Origin: JBDLRH01 sp039800165
GTDB taxonomy: Bacteria > Pseudomonadota > Gammaproteobacteria > Burkholderiales > Burkholderiaceae_C
Assembly: GCA_039800165.1 (NCBI GenBank)
Contig: JBDLRH010000165.1
Span: 1 to 26,375 of the forward strand
Reading direction: 5' to 3'
Length of the DNA stretch: 26,375 bases
Shown here: positions 8,195 through 14,793 of the stretch, piece after piece
Numbering within the stretch: the first letter of the stretch is position 1
Layout of the letters: the number at the start of each line of letters is the position of its first letter
Translations under genes and position numbers: made by a program
Notes under the pieces: generated by a model
The model's input: the letters and a program-made list of their open reading frames with translations, nothing else
Told to the model about the DNA's origin: nothing
Database searches by the model: none

Positions 8195-8945
8195 GGCGCG
8201 CTCCGGGGCGAAGGGGCATCGGCCTGACGAGGGGGGACGTGACGGGCGCAGGCAGGCGGCGCAGGCCCAGCCGCGCTTCGGTGCGCGGAAGCTCCAGCAC
8301 CTGATGCGACGGCGCGCCACGGCGCTTGAGCACGCGCAGCCGCAGCGGCCAGGCCTGCAGCAACTGCACACGCAGGGGCACGGGCGACGGCTGCAGCGCC
8401 TGCGCATCGCCGCGCATCACGAACAGCGGCTTGCCGTGGCTGCTGGCGGTGCGGTGCAGGCGACGCAGGTCGTCGCTGCGCACACGCTGCAGCCAGGCCA
8501 GCACCGCCACCGTGTCGGCGCACTGCAGCGCCTGCTCGCACGCCCACAGCTGCGTCTCGGGCTGCGCCGCACCCACCCACAGCAGGCGCTGCGTCGGCAG
8601 GCCCAGCGCCTGCAGGCCAGGGGCAAAAGGCATGAGGCCTGGCACCAGGCCCGGCATCCGGCCCGGCGCGCACTCGGGCGGCTCGGGCCGCACCAGCACG
8701 CACGGGCCCTCGCGCTGCTGCAGCCACTGCGACAGCGCAGGCGCCAGCAGCGCCCACTCGGCATGCACGCGCGGCGGCTGCAGCAGCTCGATCGCGCCGG
8801 CTGCGGGCCAGCCGCCTGCGGGCAGTTCGGCATCCAGCGCCGCGTGGCCGCTGGGGCATGCCGATGCTTCGGCCAGGCGCACCGACGCATCGGCACGCCA
8901 CACCAGGTGCTGAAGTTCATCGGGGAGAGACAGGGGGGAAGACAT
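8166..8945 (-). CDS. imuA: ImuA, RecA/SulA-like SOS mutasome accessory protein
   Basis: A 259-aa protein that heads the imuA-imuB-dnaE2 operon. Recognisable family features are VWRADA near the N-terminus and LDAELPAGGWPAAGAIELLQP, the RecA-like ATPase core region with a degenerate nucleotide loop. LLWVGAAQPETQLWACEQALQ and LVFVMRG-type strands (here PLFVMRGDA) follow. ImuA proteins bind ImuB and RecA-ssDNA and are needed for damage-induced mutagenesis. The ATG at 8945 is preferred. An in-frame TTG at 8975 would add ten residues not expected in the family. An internal PGRMPGLVPGLMPFAPG stretch is a small repetitive insertion. The LexA box ends about 40 bases upstream. Confidence 0.88.
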   Translation of the reverse strand: MSSPLSLPDELQHLVWRADASVRLAEASACPSGHAALDAELPAGGWPAAGAIELLQPPRVHAEWALLAPALSQWLQQREGPCVLVRPEPPECAPGRMPGLVPGLMPFAPGLQALGLPTQRLLWVGAAQPETQLWACEQALQCADTVAVLAWLQRVRSDDLRRLHRTASSHGKPLFVMRGDAQALQPSPVPLRVQLLQAWPLRLRVLKRRGAPSHQVLELPRTEARLGLRRLPAPVTSPLVRPMPLRPGARHALDRPVAA

Positions 8946-8986
8946 GATCTGGAACGATCCGTGAAACGACCTCAATGCGATCTTGA

Positions 8987-9006
8987 TACTGTTTTTTTAT
9001 ACAGTA
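8987..9006. promoter_or_regulatory. LexA (SOS) box
   Basis: TACTGTTTTTTTATACAGTA fits the E. coli-type LexA consensus CTGT-N8-ACAG perfectly at both half-sites, with the flanking TA/TA also conserved. It lies 41 bases upstream of the imuA start and 79 bases upstream of the divergent DUF3253 gene start at 9086. Betaproteobacterial LexA recognises this consensus, so imuA-imuB-dnaE2 is predicted to be repressed until DNA damage. The N8 core contains a run of six T. Confidence 0.93.
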
Positions 9007-9019
9007 TTCCAGAAATGTC

Positions 9020-9066
9020 CCCGCCCTGCCACCCCACCGTGATGTCGACGGTGATTTCAGGGCGGG
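9020..9066. repeat. Nested inverted repeat between the LexA box and the DUF3253 gene
   Basis: The outer arms CCCGCCCTG (9020-9028) and CAGGGCGGG (9058-9066) are perfectly complementary. Inside them CACCGT (9035-9040) and ACGGTG (9048-9053) form a second stem with a 7-base loop. No T run follows on either strand, so a terminator is unlikely. It may be a folded 5' leader or a protein-binding site. Confidence 0.6.
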
Positions 9067-9085
9067 CGGTCCCTAGACTGTGCGC

Positions 9086-9418
9086 ATGCCGCCGCGCGCA
9101 CCCGCCCCATCGCCTTCCCGCTGCACGCCGCCTGACGGGCCGATGCCAGACACGCTGCGTGATGCACTGCGCGACACGCTGCTGCAGATGGCGCGCGAGC
9201 GCGGCGCGCAGGCCAGCCTGTGTCCGTCCGAGGTGGCGCGCCGGGTGGCCGCGCACGCAGGCGATGACTGGCGTGCGCTGATGCCTGCCGTGCGCAGGGC
9301 GGCCAGCGAACTCGCGCGCGCCGGTGCGGTGGAGGTGCTGCAGCGCGGCCAAAAGCAAAACCCGGACGGGCCCTGGCACGGGCCGATCCGGGTTCGCTGG
9401 GTACCGAAGAAAGACTAG
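9086..9418 (+). CDS. DUF3253-family small protein
   Basis: A 110-aa protein of unknown function. The region from about residue 20 on (LRDTLLQMARERG...SLCPSEVARRVA...DWRALMPAVRRAASELARAGAVEVLQRG...GPIRVRW) matches the pattern I know for DUF3253. It looks like a small winged-helix fold: helices, a CPSEVAR turn-helix, then a beta wing. A DNA- or protein-binding role is plausible but unproven. The start is uncertain. GTG 9080, ATG 9086 and ATG 9143 are in frame, and none has a strong ribosome-binding site. The first 19 residues from 9086 are Pro/Arg-rich, and the conserved domain begins close to 9143. TAGACT at 9074-9079 could be a -10 box that would make an ATG at 9086 leaderless. The gene is divergent from imuA across the LexA box. 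Confidence 0.75.
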   Translation: MPPRAPAPSPSRCTPPDGPMPDTLRDALRDTLLQMARERGAQASLCPSEVARRVAAHAGDDWRALMPAVRRAASELARAGAVEVLQRGQKQNPDGPWHGPIRVRWVPKKD

Positions 9419-9422
9419 CGCG

Positions 9423-10061
9423 TCAGAGCAGCGGCACGCCGGTCTTGGACTGGATGTGCTCGCGCGTCACGCCGTCGGCCAGCTCCACCAGCTTCAGGCC
9501 CTGCGGCGTCACGTCCATCACGCCCAGGTCGGTGATGATGCGGTCGACCACGCCCACGCCGGTCAGCGGCAGGGTGCACTGGGGCAGGATCTTCAGGTCC
9601 TCGGTGCCGTCCTTCTTCTTGGCGACGTGCTCCATCAGCACCAGCACGCGCGGCACGCCGGCCACCAGGTCCATCGCGCCGCCCATGCCCTTGACCATCT
9701 TGCCCGGAATCATCCAGTTGGCCAGGTCGCCGCTGCCGCTGACCTGCATCGCGCCCAGGATGGACAGGTTGATCTTGCCGCCGCGGATCATCGCGAAGCT
9801 CTGGTCGGAGCCGAAGATCGACGAGCCCTTGATGGTGGTGACGGTCTGCTTGCCCGCGTTGATGAGGTCGGGGTCGACCTCGTCCTCGTACGGGAAGGGG
9901 CCGATGCCCAGCATGCCGTTTTCGCTTTGCAGCCAGACCTCGATGTGGTCGGGCACATGGTTGGCCACCAGCGTCGGAATGCCGATGCCGAGGTTGACGT
10001 AGAAGCCGTCTTGCAGTTCGCTGGCCGCGCGCGCGGCCATCTGGTCTTGGGTCCAGGGCAT
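9423..10061 (-). CDS. scoB: 3-oxoacid CoA-transferase subunit B
   Basis: The 212-aa beta subunit of succinyl-CoA:3-ketoacid CoA transferase, which moves CoA from succinyl-CoA to acetoacetate or a similar 3-oxoacid. The SENGMLGIG motif holds the catalytic glutamate that forms the glutamyl-CoA thioester. NLGIGIPTLVANHVP near the N-terminus and GVMDVTPQGLKLVELADGVT near the C-terminus are typical of the family. The open frame continues upstream to 10118, but the ATG at 10061 has AGGAG six bases before it and begins at the usual MPWTQDQMAARAA position. It follows scoA with a 53-base gap that carries a hairpin. The relatives PcaJ (3-oxoadipate) and AtoA have similar sequences, so substrate range is not fixed by sequence. 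Confidence 0.92.
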   Translation of the reverse strand: MPWTQDQMAARAASELQDGFYVNLGIGIPTLVANHVPDHIEVWLQSENGMLGIGPFPYEDEVDPDLINAGKQTVTTIKGSSIFGSDQSFAMIRGGKINLSILGAMQVSGSGDLANWMIPGKMVKGMGGAMDLVAGVPRVLVLMEHVAKKKDGTEDLKILPQCTLPLTGVGVVDRIITDLGVMDVTPQGLKLVELADGVTREHIQSKTGVPLL

Positions 10062-10079
10062 GTCGATCTCCTGATCAGT

Positions 10080-10107
10080 CGGGGACAGAGCTGCCGGTCT
10101 GTCCCCG
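10080..10107. other. Intercistronic stem-loop between scoA and scoB
   Basis: GGGGACAGA (10081-10089) pairs perfectly with TCTGTCCCC (10098-10106), and 10080/10107 extend the stem by one C-G pair. The loop is 8 bases. There is no adjacent T run, so an mRNA-stabilising or processing structure is more likely than a terminator. Confidence 0.65.
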
Positions 10108-10114
10108 GGGTCTT

Positions 10115-10816
10115 TCATTTCCGGTCGCGGGTGGTGCGCTTCTCGATGCGCTTCTCGGGCGTGGGGTTGTGCACGATGCGGTGCACATAGATGCCCGGCA
10201 GGTGGATGTCGTCGGGCGCGAGTTCGCCGGTGGCCACGATGCGCTCGACCTCGACGATGCAGATCTTGCCCGCGGTGGCGGCTGCCGGGTTGAAGTTGCG
10301 CGCGGTCAGGTTGAAGCGCAGGTTGCCCGAGCGGTCGGCGATGTCGGCCTTGACCAGCGACACATCGGGCACCAGCGCGCGCTCCATCACGTAGGTCTCG
10401 CCGTCAAATTCTCGCAGTTCCTTGCCCTCGGCCACCATGGTGCCGACACCGGTCTTGGTGAAGAAGGCCGGAATGCCGGCGCCGCCTGCGCGCAGCTTCT
10501 CGGCCAGCGTGCCCTGCGGGGTGAAGTCGAGCTCGAGCTCGCCGGCCAGGTACTGGCGCTCGAACTCCTTGTTCTCACCCACGTACGACGAGATCATCTT
10601 CCTGATCTGGCGCGTCTGCAGCAGCTTGCCCAGGCCGAAGTCATCGACGCCGGCGTTGTTGGAAATGGCAGTGAGGTTCTTCACGCCGCTGTCGCGCAGC
10701 GCGTCGATCAGCGCCTCGGGGATGCCGCACAGGCCGAAGCCGCCGACGGCGATCAGCTGGCCGTCGCGCACCACGCCCTGCAGCGCAGCGGCGGCCGATG
10801 GATAGACTTTGTTCAC
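10115..10816 (-). CDS. scoA: 3-oxoacid CoA-transferase subunit A
   Basis: The 233-aa alpha subunit partner of scoB. The glycine-rich CoA-transferase signature DGQLIAVGGFGLCGIPEALI lies at residues 18-37. NNAGVDDFGLGKLL, GTLAEKLRAGGAGIPAFFT and the late ...ARNFNPAAATAGK segment follow. These match the SCOT alpha chain in order and length. The start is GTG at 10816, with GGAG seven bases upstream. Together with scoB it forms a cytoplasmic heterotetramer that activates acetoacetate-type acids at the expense of succinyl-CoA, feeding acetyl-CoA production through a thiolase not seen here. TAGAAT on the minus strand (complement of 10853-10858) is a possible -10 box. Confidence 0.93.
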   Translation of the reverse strand: MNKVYPSAAAALQGVVRDGQLIAVGGFGLCGIPEALIDALRDSGVKNLTAISNNAGVDDFGLGKLLQTRQIRKMISSYVGENKEFERQYLAGELELDFTPQGTLAEKLRAGGAGIPAFFTKTGVGTMVAEGKELREFDGETYVMERALVPDVSLVKADIADRSGNLRFNLTARNFNPAAATAGKICIVEVERIVATGELAPDDIHLPGIYVHRIVHNPTPEKRIEKRTTRDRK

Positions 10817-10852
10817 TGGGGTGCTCCGTCCTCGAAAAACACGATCGCCCGG

Positions 10853-10858
10853 ATTCTA
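10853..10858 (-). promoter_or_regulatory. Possible -10 box of scoAB
   Basis: TAGAAT on the minus strand lies 36 bases upstream of the GTG start of scoA. No clear -35 could be placed at 16-18 bases, so support is weak. Confidence 0.3.
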
Positions 10859-10960
10859 CGAGCGGCGATTCGCGTGACCCGGCGCATTGCGGGGCCTGCA
10901 AGGGCACGCACGCATAATTTGACGGTTGCGCACCCTTGTCCCCGCGCTCAGGAGCTCCCG

Positions 10961-11545
10961 GTGAACCGCTACCCCATGCCCGACATCAACCAACTGCCCG
11001 ACGACATCCAGGCCCGCGTGCTGGAGGTGCAGGAGAAGGCAGGCTTCGTGCCCAACGTGTTCCTGGCGCTGGCCCGCCGGCCGGCCGAGTGGCGCGCCTT
11101 CTTTGCCTACCACGATGCGCTGATGACGCCCGAGACGGTGGGCCGAGAAAGCGGCCTGACCAAGGGCGAGCGCGAGATGATCGTGACGGCCACCAGCGCC
11201 GCCAACAACTGCCTGTACTGCGTGGTGGCGCATGGCGCCATCCTGCGCATCTACGAGAAAAAGCCGATGGTGGCCGACCAGGTGGCCATCAACTACCGCA
11301 AGGCCGACATTCCGCCGCGCCAGCGCGCGATGCTGGACTTTGCGATGAAGGTCTGCCTGCATTCCGACGAGGTGTGCGAGGACGACTTCGCGCCGCTGCA
11401 TGCGCACGGCTTTTCTGACGAGGACATCTGGGACATCGCGGCGATCACCGCCTTCTTCGGCATGAGCAACCGCATCGCCAGCTTCAGCAGCATGATGCCC
11501 AACCCCGAGTTCTACCTGATGGGCCGCGTGCCCAAGCAGAAGTAA
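10961..11545 (+). CDS. AhpD-like peroxidase-related enzyme (carboxymuconolactone decarboxylase superfamily)
   Basis: A 194-aa all-helical protein of the CMD/AhpD superfamily. The signature is NCLYCVVAHG with C84, C87 and H91, the redox-active CxxC plus histidine of alkylhydroperoxidase-type proteins. It is preceded by LTKGEREMIVTATSAAN. The opening LPDDIQARVLEVQEKAGFVPNVFLALARRP and the C-terminal FSSMMPNPEFYLMGR match the family usually called uncharacterised peroxidase-related enzyme. Its physiological substrate is not established. The GTG at 10961 with AGGAG six bases before it is preferred over the ATG at 10976. The long open frame continuing upstream is antisense to scoA and not coding. 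It stands alone, with a CATAAT -10-like box at 10913-10918, and converges on the thioesterase gene with 8 bases between the two stops. Confidence 0.88.
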   Translation: MNRYPMPDINQLPDDIQARVLEVQEKAGFVPNVFLALARRPAEWRAFFAYHDALMTPETVGRESGLTKGEREMIVTATSAANNCLYCVVAHGAILRIYEKKPMVADQVAINYRKADIPPRQRAMLDFAMKVCLHSDEVCEDDFAPLHAHGFSDEDIWDIAAITAFFGMSNRIASFSSMMPNPEFYLMGRVPKQK

Positions 11546-11553
11546 TCAGCCGC

Positions 11554-11973
11554 TCAGCTCACCAGGGCACGCATCCAGTCGGGCAGCGGCGCCGACTTCT
11601 GCTTCGGAAAATCCACCCAGATGGTGGTGGCGCCGCCGGCGGCGCAAATGACGCCGGGCGCGTCGGTGCGCTCCATCGTCACCCAGGTTTCGAAGGTGCT
11701 GCGCCCCGGGTCGCTGGCGTACATCTTCACCCGCACGTCGCCCGGAAACTCCAGCTGCCTGTAGAAATTGCAAAAGGCGTTGACGATCACCGGGCCCTCG
11801 CCTTCAGGGTTGAGCGGGCAACCCACCTGGCGGAACCAGTCCACCCGGGCGATCTCCATGTAGCGGAAGTAGTTCGCGTTGTTCAGGTGGCCCATCGCAT
11901 CCATGTCACCCCAGCGGATGGGCACCACGATCTCGTAGACCAGCTTCTTGTGCTCGGGAATCTCGAGCTTCAT
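11554..11973 (-). CDS. Acyl-CoA thioesterase, hotdog fold (4HBT-type)
   Basis: A 139-aa hotdog-fold protein. The motif RWGDMDAMGHLNNANYFRYMEIAR (residues 20-43) is the 4-hydroxybenzoyl-CoA thioesterase-type active site. D25 is the likely catalytic acid and GHLNN the start of the central helix. Such enzymes hydrolyse acyl-CoA thioesters to free acid and CoA in the cytoplasm, with broad specificity. The length is normal for the family. It lies 33 bases downstream of the SDR gene on the same strand and is probably co-transcribed with it, which fits an accessory role in acyl-CoA metabolism. The ATG at 11973 has a GTGAGGCG sequence directly upstream. Confidence 0.88.
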   Translation of the reverse strand: MKLEIPEHKKLVYEIVVPIRWGDMDAMGHLNNANYFRYMEIARVDWFRQVGCPLNPEGEGPVIVNAFCNFYRQLEFPGDVRVKMYASDPGRSTFETWVTMERTDAPGVICAAGGATTIWVDFPKQKSAPLPDWMRALVS

Positions 11974-12006
11974 CGCCTCACCCGCCCTGCCCTGAACGCC
12001 GGCGCC

Positions 12007-12789
12007 TCAGAGCGCAAAGCCATCGTCGGCCGCGATCACCGAGCCGTTGACGAAGTGGCTCTCGTTGCTGGCCAGCAGCACCAGCAGGGCATCCAGGTCC
12101 TTCGGCTCGCCCACCCGCTTGCGCGGCAGCATGTTGATGAGCTTCTGCCCGGCCTCGGTCTGCCAATGGTGGTGGTTGATTTCGGTGTCGATGTAGCCCG
12201 GGCAGATCGCGTTGGTGTTGATGCCGAAACGCCCCCACTCGAGTGCCATCGCACGCGTCATCTGGATGACCGCGGCCTTGCTCATGCAGTACGCGCCGAT
12301 CTGCGGCAGCACCTTCAGGCCCGCCATGCTGGCGATGTTGATGATGCGCCCGCCTGTGTAGGTGCCCGGTGCCGCGCCCTTGGCACGCGCCAGCATGCGC
12401 TTGCCCACTTCCTGCGCGACGAAGAAGGCGCCCTTGACGTTGGTGTCGAAGATGAAGTCGAAGTCGGCCTCGGCCACATCCTGCAGGCGCTGCGTGGTGC
12501 TCACGCCCGAGTTGTTGATGAGGATGTCGATCGCGCCCATCTCGGTTTCGGCATGCGCCACCGCCGCGCGGATGCTGTCCATGCTGGTCACGTCCAGCGC
12601 CACCACATGCGCGTCGCCGCCCTCGGCCTCGATCTGCGCGCGCAGCTCCTTGAGCTTTTCCACGCGGCGGCTGGCCAGCACCACCGCCGCCCCGGCGCGC
12701 GACAGCGTCCTGGCGAACTGGGCGCCGAGCCCGCTGGAAGCGCCGGTAACGAGGGCCACGCGGCCCGATAGATCCATGCTGTAAGCCAA
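12007..12789 (-). CDS. Short-chain dehydrogenase/reductase (SDR)
   Basis: A 260-aa classical SDR with a Rossmann fold. The cofactor motif is TGASSGLG (residues 15-22), with ASRR after strand two suggesting NADP(H). NNSG is present, as is the catalytic triad S154, Y167 and K171 in GAYCMSK. CPGYIDTEIN and the C-terminal GSVIAADDGFAL are typical of the family. The substrate is unknown; 3-oxoacyl or 3-hydroxyacyl-CoA reduction is plausible given the thioesterase downstream. Start choice: the ATG at 12777 has its Shine-Dalgarno AGGAG too far away (18 bases). A TTG at 12789 lies six bases from that AGGAG (complement of 12796-12800) and is therefore proposed. The frame stays open to 12906 but has no support there. 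Confidence 0.85.
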   Translation of the reverse strand: MAYSMDLSGRVALVTGASSGLGAQFARTLSRAGAAVVLASRRVEKLKELRAQIEAEGGDAHVVALDVTSMDSIRAAVAHAETEMGAIDILINNSGVSTTQRLQDVAEADFDFIFDTNVKGAFFVAQEVGKRMLARAKGAAPGTYTGGRIINIASMAGLKVLPQIGAYCMSKAAVIQMTRAMALEWGRFGINTNAICPGYIDTEINHHHWQTEAGQKLINMLPRKRVGEPKDLDALLVLLASNESHFVNGSVIAADDGFAL

Positions 12790-12870
12790 CTGAGTCTCCT
12801 GGTGGGATGCACGCGGCAAATGCGCGTTCTGCGGGGCCTTATTCTTGCAGTGCACCCTGCTGTGCGGCCC

Positions 12871-12876
12871 TACAAT
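12871..12876 (+). promoter_or_regulatory. Possible -10 box of the ETF-QO gene
   Basis: TACAAT lies about 97 bases upstream of the ATG at 12973, in the divergent spacer between the SDR and ETF-QO genes. TTGCAG at 12845-12850 is 20 bases away, too far for a standard -35. Weak support. Confidence 0.3.
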
Positions 12877-12972
12877 GCAGTCCGCCCGGCGACACCACAG
12901 CGGCACGCGGTCACGGGCCTCTTTTCAGTGTCTGCGCCCCACGGGGTGCGGTTCATTATCAGTGAGACCCTC

Positions 12973-14670
12973 ATGACGCACGACGAGCTTCTGGCGCAAT
13001 TTGGCCCCCGTGAATCGATGGAGTACGACGTGGTCGTGGTCGGCGGCGGGCCCGCCGGCCTGTCCACCGCCATCCGCCTGAAGCAATTGGCCGCCGAGCG
13101 CGGCACCGACGTGTCGGTGGTGGTGATCGAGAAGGGCTCCGAGCCCGGCGCGCATATCCTCTCGGGCGCCATCATGGACCCGCGCGCACTGACCGAACTC
13201 ATCCCGAACTGGAAGGAACTCGGCGCCCCGCTGAACCAGCCCGTCACCGACGACGCGATGATCTTCCTTGGCGAAAAGTCGGGCTTTCGCACGCCCAACT
13301 TTTTGCTGCCCGAATGCTTCCAGAACCACGGCAACTACATCGTGAGCCTGGGCAACGTGACGAAGTGGCTGGCGCAGCAGGCCGAGTCGCTGGGCGTGGA
13401 AATCTTCCCCGGCTTCACTGCTGCGGAGGTGCTGTACAGCGACAGCGGCGCGGTGCGCGGCGTGGCCACCGGCCACCTGGGCCTGGGCAAGGACGGCGAG
13501 CCGACCGAGAACTTCCAGCTCGGCATGGAGCTGCTGGGCAAATACACCGTGTTCGCCGAAGGCGCGCGCGGCCACCTGGGCAAGCAGCTGATCGCGAAGT
13601 TCCAGCTGGATGCGGGCCGCGACCCGCAGACCTACGGCATCGGCGTGAAGGAGGTGTGGGAGATCGACCCGCAGCGCCACCAGCCGGGCTTCGTGATGCA
13701 TACCGCCGGCTGGCCGATGGACAACAGCACCTATGGCGGCGCCTTCCTGTACCACATGGAAGACAACAAGGTGTCGCTGGGCTTCATCACCGGCCTGGAC
13801 TACGCCAACCCCTATCTCAGCCCGTTCGAAGAGTTCCAGCGCTGGAAGACACATCCCAACATCCGCTGGTATCTGGAGGGCGATGAGAGCAAAGGCATCA
13901 AGCCGGGCAAGCGCCTGGGCTACGGCGCGCGCGCGATTGCCGCCGGTGGACTGCTGAGCCTGCCCAAGACGGTGTTCCCGGGCGGTGCGCTGGTGGGCTG
14001 CGACGCGGGCTACCTGAACGTCAGCCGCATCAAGGGCAGCCACGCCGCGATCAAGACCGGCATGCTGTGCGCCGAAGCGGCGTACGACGCGCTGGTGGCC
14101 GGCCGCCAGCACGACGAACTCAGCGCCTACCCCGAGGCCTTCGAGAAGAGCTGGCTGTTTGACGAACTCAACAAGTCGCGCAACTTCAAGGCCTGGTTCA
14201 AGAAGGGCCTGACCACCGCCACGCTGATGAACGGCATCGAGCAGTTCGTGCTGCGCGGCCACATCCCGTGGACGCTGCATCGCGACAAGCCCGACCACGC
14301 CTACCTGAAGCCGGCGGCCGAGTGCCAGCCCATCGTGTACCCGAAGCCCGATGGCAAGCTCACCTTCGACCGGCTGTCGTCGGTGTTCATCTCGAACGCC
14401 AACCACGAAGAAAACCAGCCCGCGCACCTGACGCTGAAGGATGCGTCGGTGCCGGTGTCGATCAACCTGGCCAAGTACGCCGGCCCCGAGGGCCGCTACT
14501 GCCCGGCGGGTGTGTATGAATACGTGAAGACCGACGATGGTGCCGACCGGCTGCAGATCAACGCGCAGAACTGCGTGCACTGCAAGACCTGCGACATCAA
14601 GGACCCGACGCAAAACATCGTCTGGGTCACACCCGAAGGCGGCGGTGGCCCGAACTACGTGGGCATGTGA
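12973..14670 (+). CDS. Electron transfer flavoprotein-ubiquinone oxidoreductase
   Basis: A 565-aa membrane-associated ETF-QO. It takes electrons from reduced electron transfer flavoprotein, itself reduced by acyl-CoA and related dehydrogenases, and passes them to ubiquinone. The FAD-binding motif YDVVVVGGGPAGLSTAIRL is at residues 17-35, followed by GAHILSGAIMDPRAL. At the C-terminus the [4Fe-4S] cluster ligands are C510 (YCPAGVYEY), C534, C537 and C540 (NCVHCKTCDIKDPTQNI). Length and motif order match the human and bacterial enzymes. The ATG at 12973 is preferred. The frame extends upstream to 12802 but that segment is not family-like. Another ATG at 13018 directly precedes the FAD motif. 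ETF alpha and beta genes are not in the window. Being divergent from the SDR and thioesterase genes, it fits a fatty-acid or branched-acid oxidation neighbourhood. Confidence 0.95.
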   Translation: MTHDELLAQFGPRESMEYDVVVVGGGPAGLSTAIRLKQLAAERGTDVSVVVIEKGSEPGAHILSGAIMDPRALTELIPNWKELGAPLNQPVTDDAMIFLGEKSGFRTPNFLLPECFQNHGNYIVSLGNVTKWLAQQAESLGVEIFPGFTAAEVLYSDSGAVRGVATGHLGLGKDGEPTENFQLGMELLGKYTVFAEGARGHLGKQLIAKFQLDAGRDPQTYGIGVKEVWEIDPQRHQPGFVMHTAGWPMDNSTYGGAFLYHMEDNKVSLGFITGLDYANPYLSPFEEFQRWKTHPNIRWYLEGDESKGIKPGKRLGYGARAIAAGGLLSLPKTVFPGGALVGCDAGYLNVSRIKGSHAAIKTGMLCAEAAYDALVAGRQHDELSAYPEAFEKSWLFDELNKSRNFKAWFKKGLTTATLMNGIEQFVLRGHIPWTLHRDKPDHAYLKPAAECQPIVYPKPDGKLTFDRLSSVFISNANHEENQPAHLTLKDASVPVSINLAKYAGPEGRYCPAGVYEYVKTDDGADRLQINAQNCVHCKTCDIKDPTQNIVWVTPEGGGGPNYVGM

Positions 14671-14793
14671 ATCCGCGGCGGGCAGCGCCTGTGCGGGTTA
14701 TCCCGTAGGTGTCTGCGAGGGTCGCAGGGGCATGGTGCTGCGTGGCAGAATCGCCGCGCTTTCCCCGCAACCCCGACAACAGGAGACCGTGAG

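Noticed and set aside
8195..8407. Upstream extension of the imuB frame
   Set aside because: The translated part is Arg/Cys-rich and lies inside imuA. ImuB proteins begin at the MHWIALWLP position.
6815..9281. Long plus-strand frames opposite imuB and imuA (470 and 664 codons)
   Set aside because: They are antisense to recognisable ImuB and ImuA, have no motif, and the second runs through the LexA box spacer.
10169..10960. Upstream extension of the AhpD-like gene frame
   Set aside because: It is antisense to scoA. A GTG with a good ribosome-binding site at 10961 gives the normal family length.
12925..14613. 562-codon open frame on the minus strand opposite the ETF-QO gene
   Set aside because: ETF-QO has all cluster cysteines and the FAD motif. 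The antisense product is His/Val/Ala-rich without domain features.
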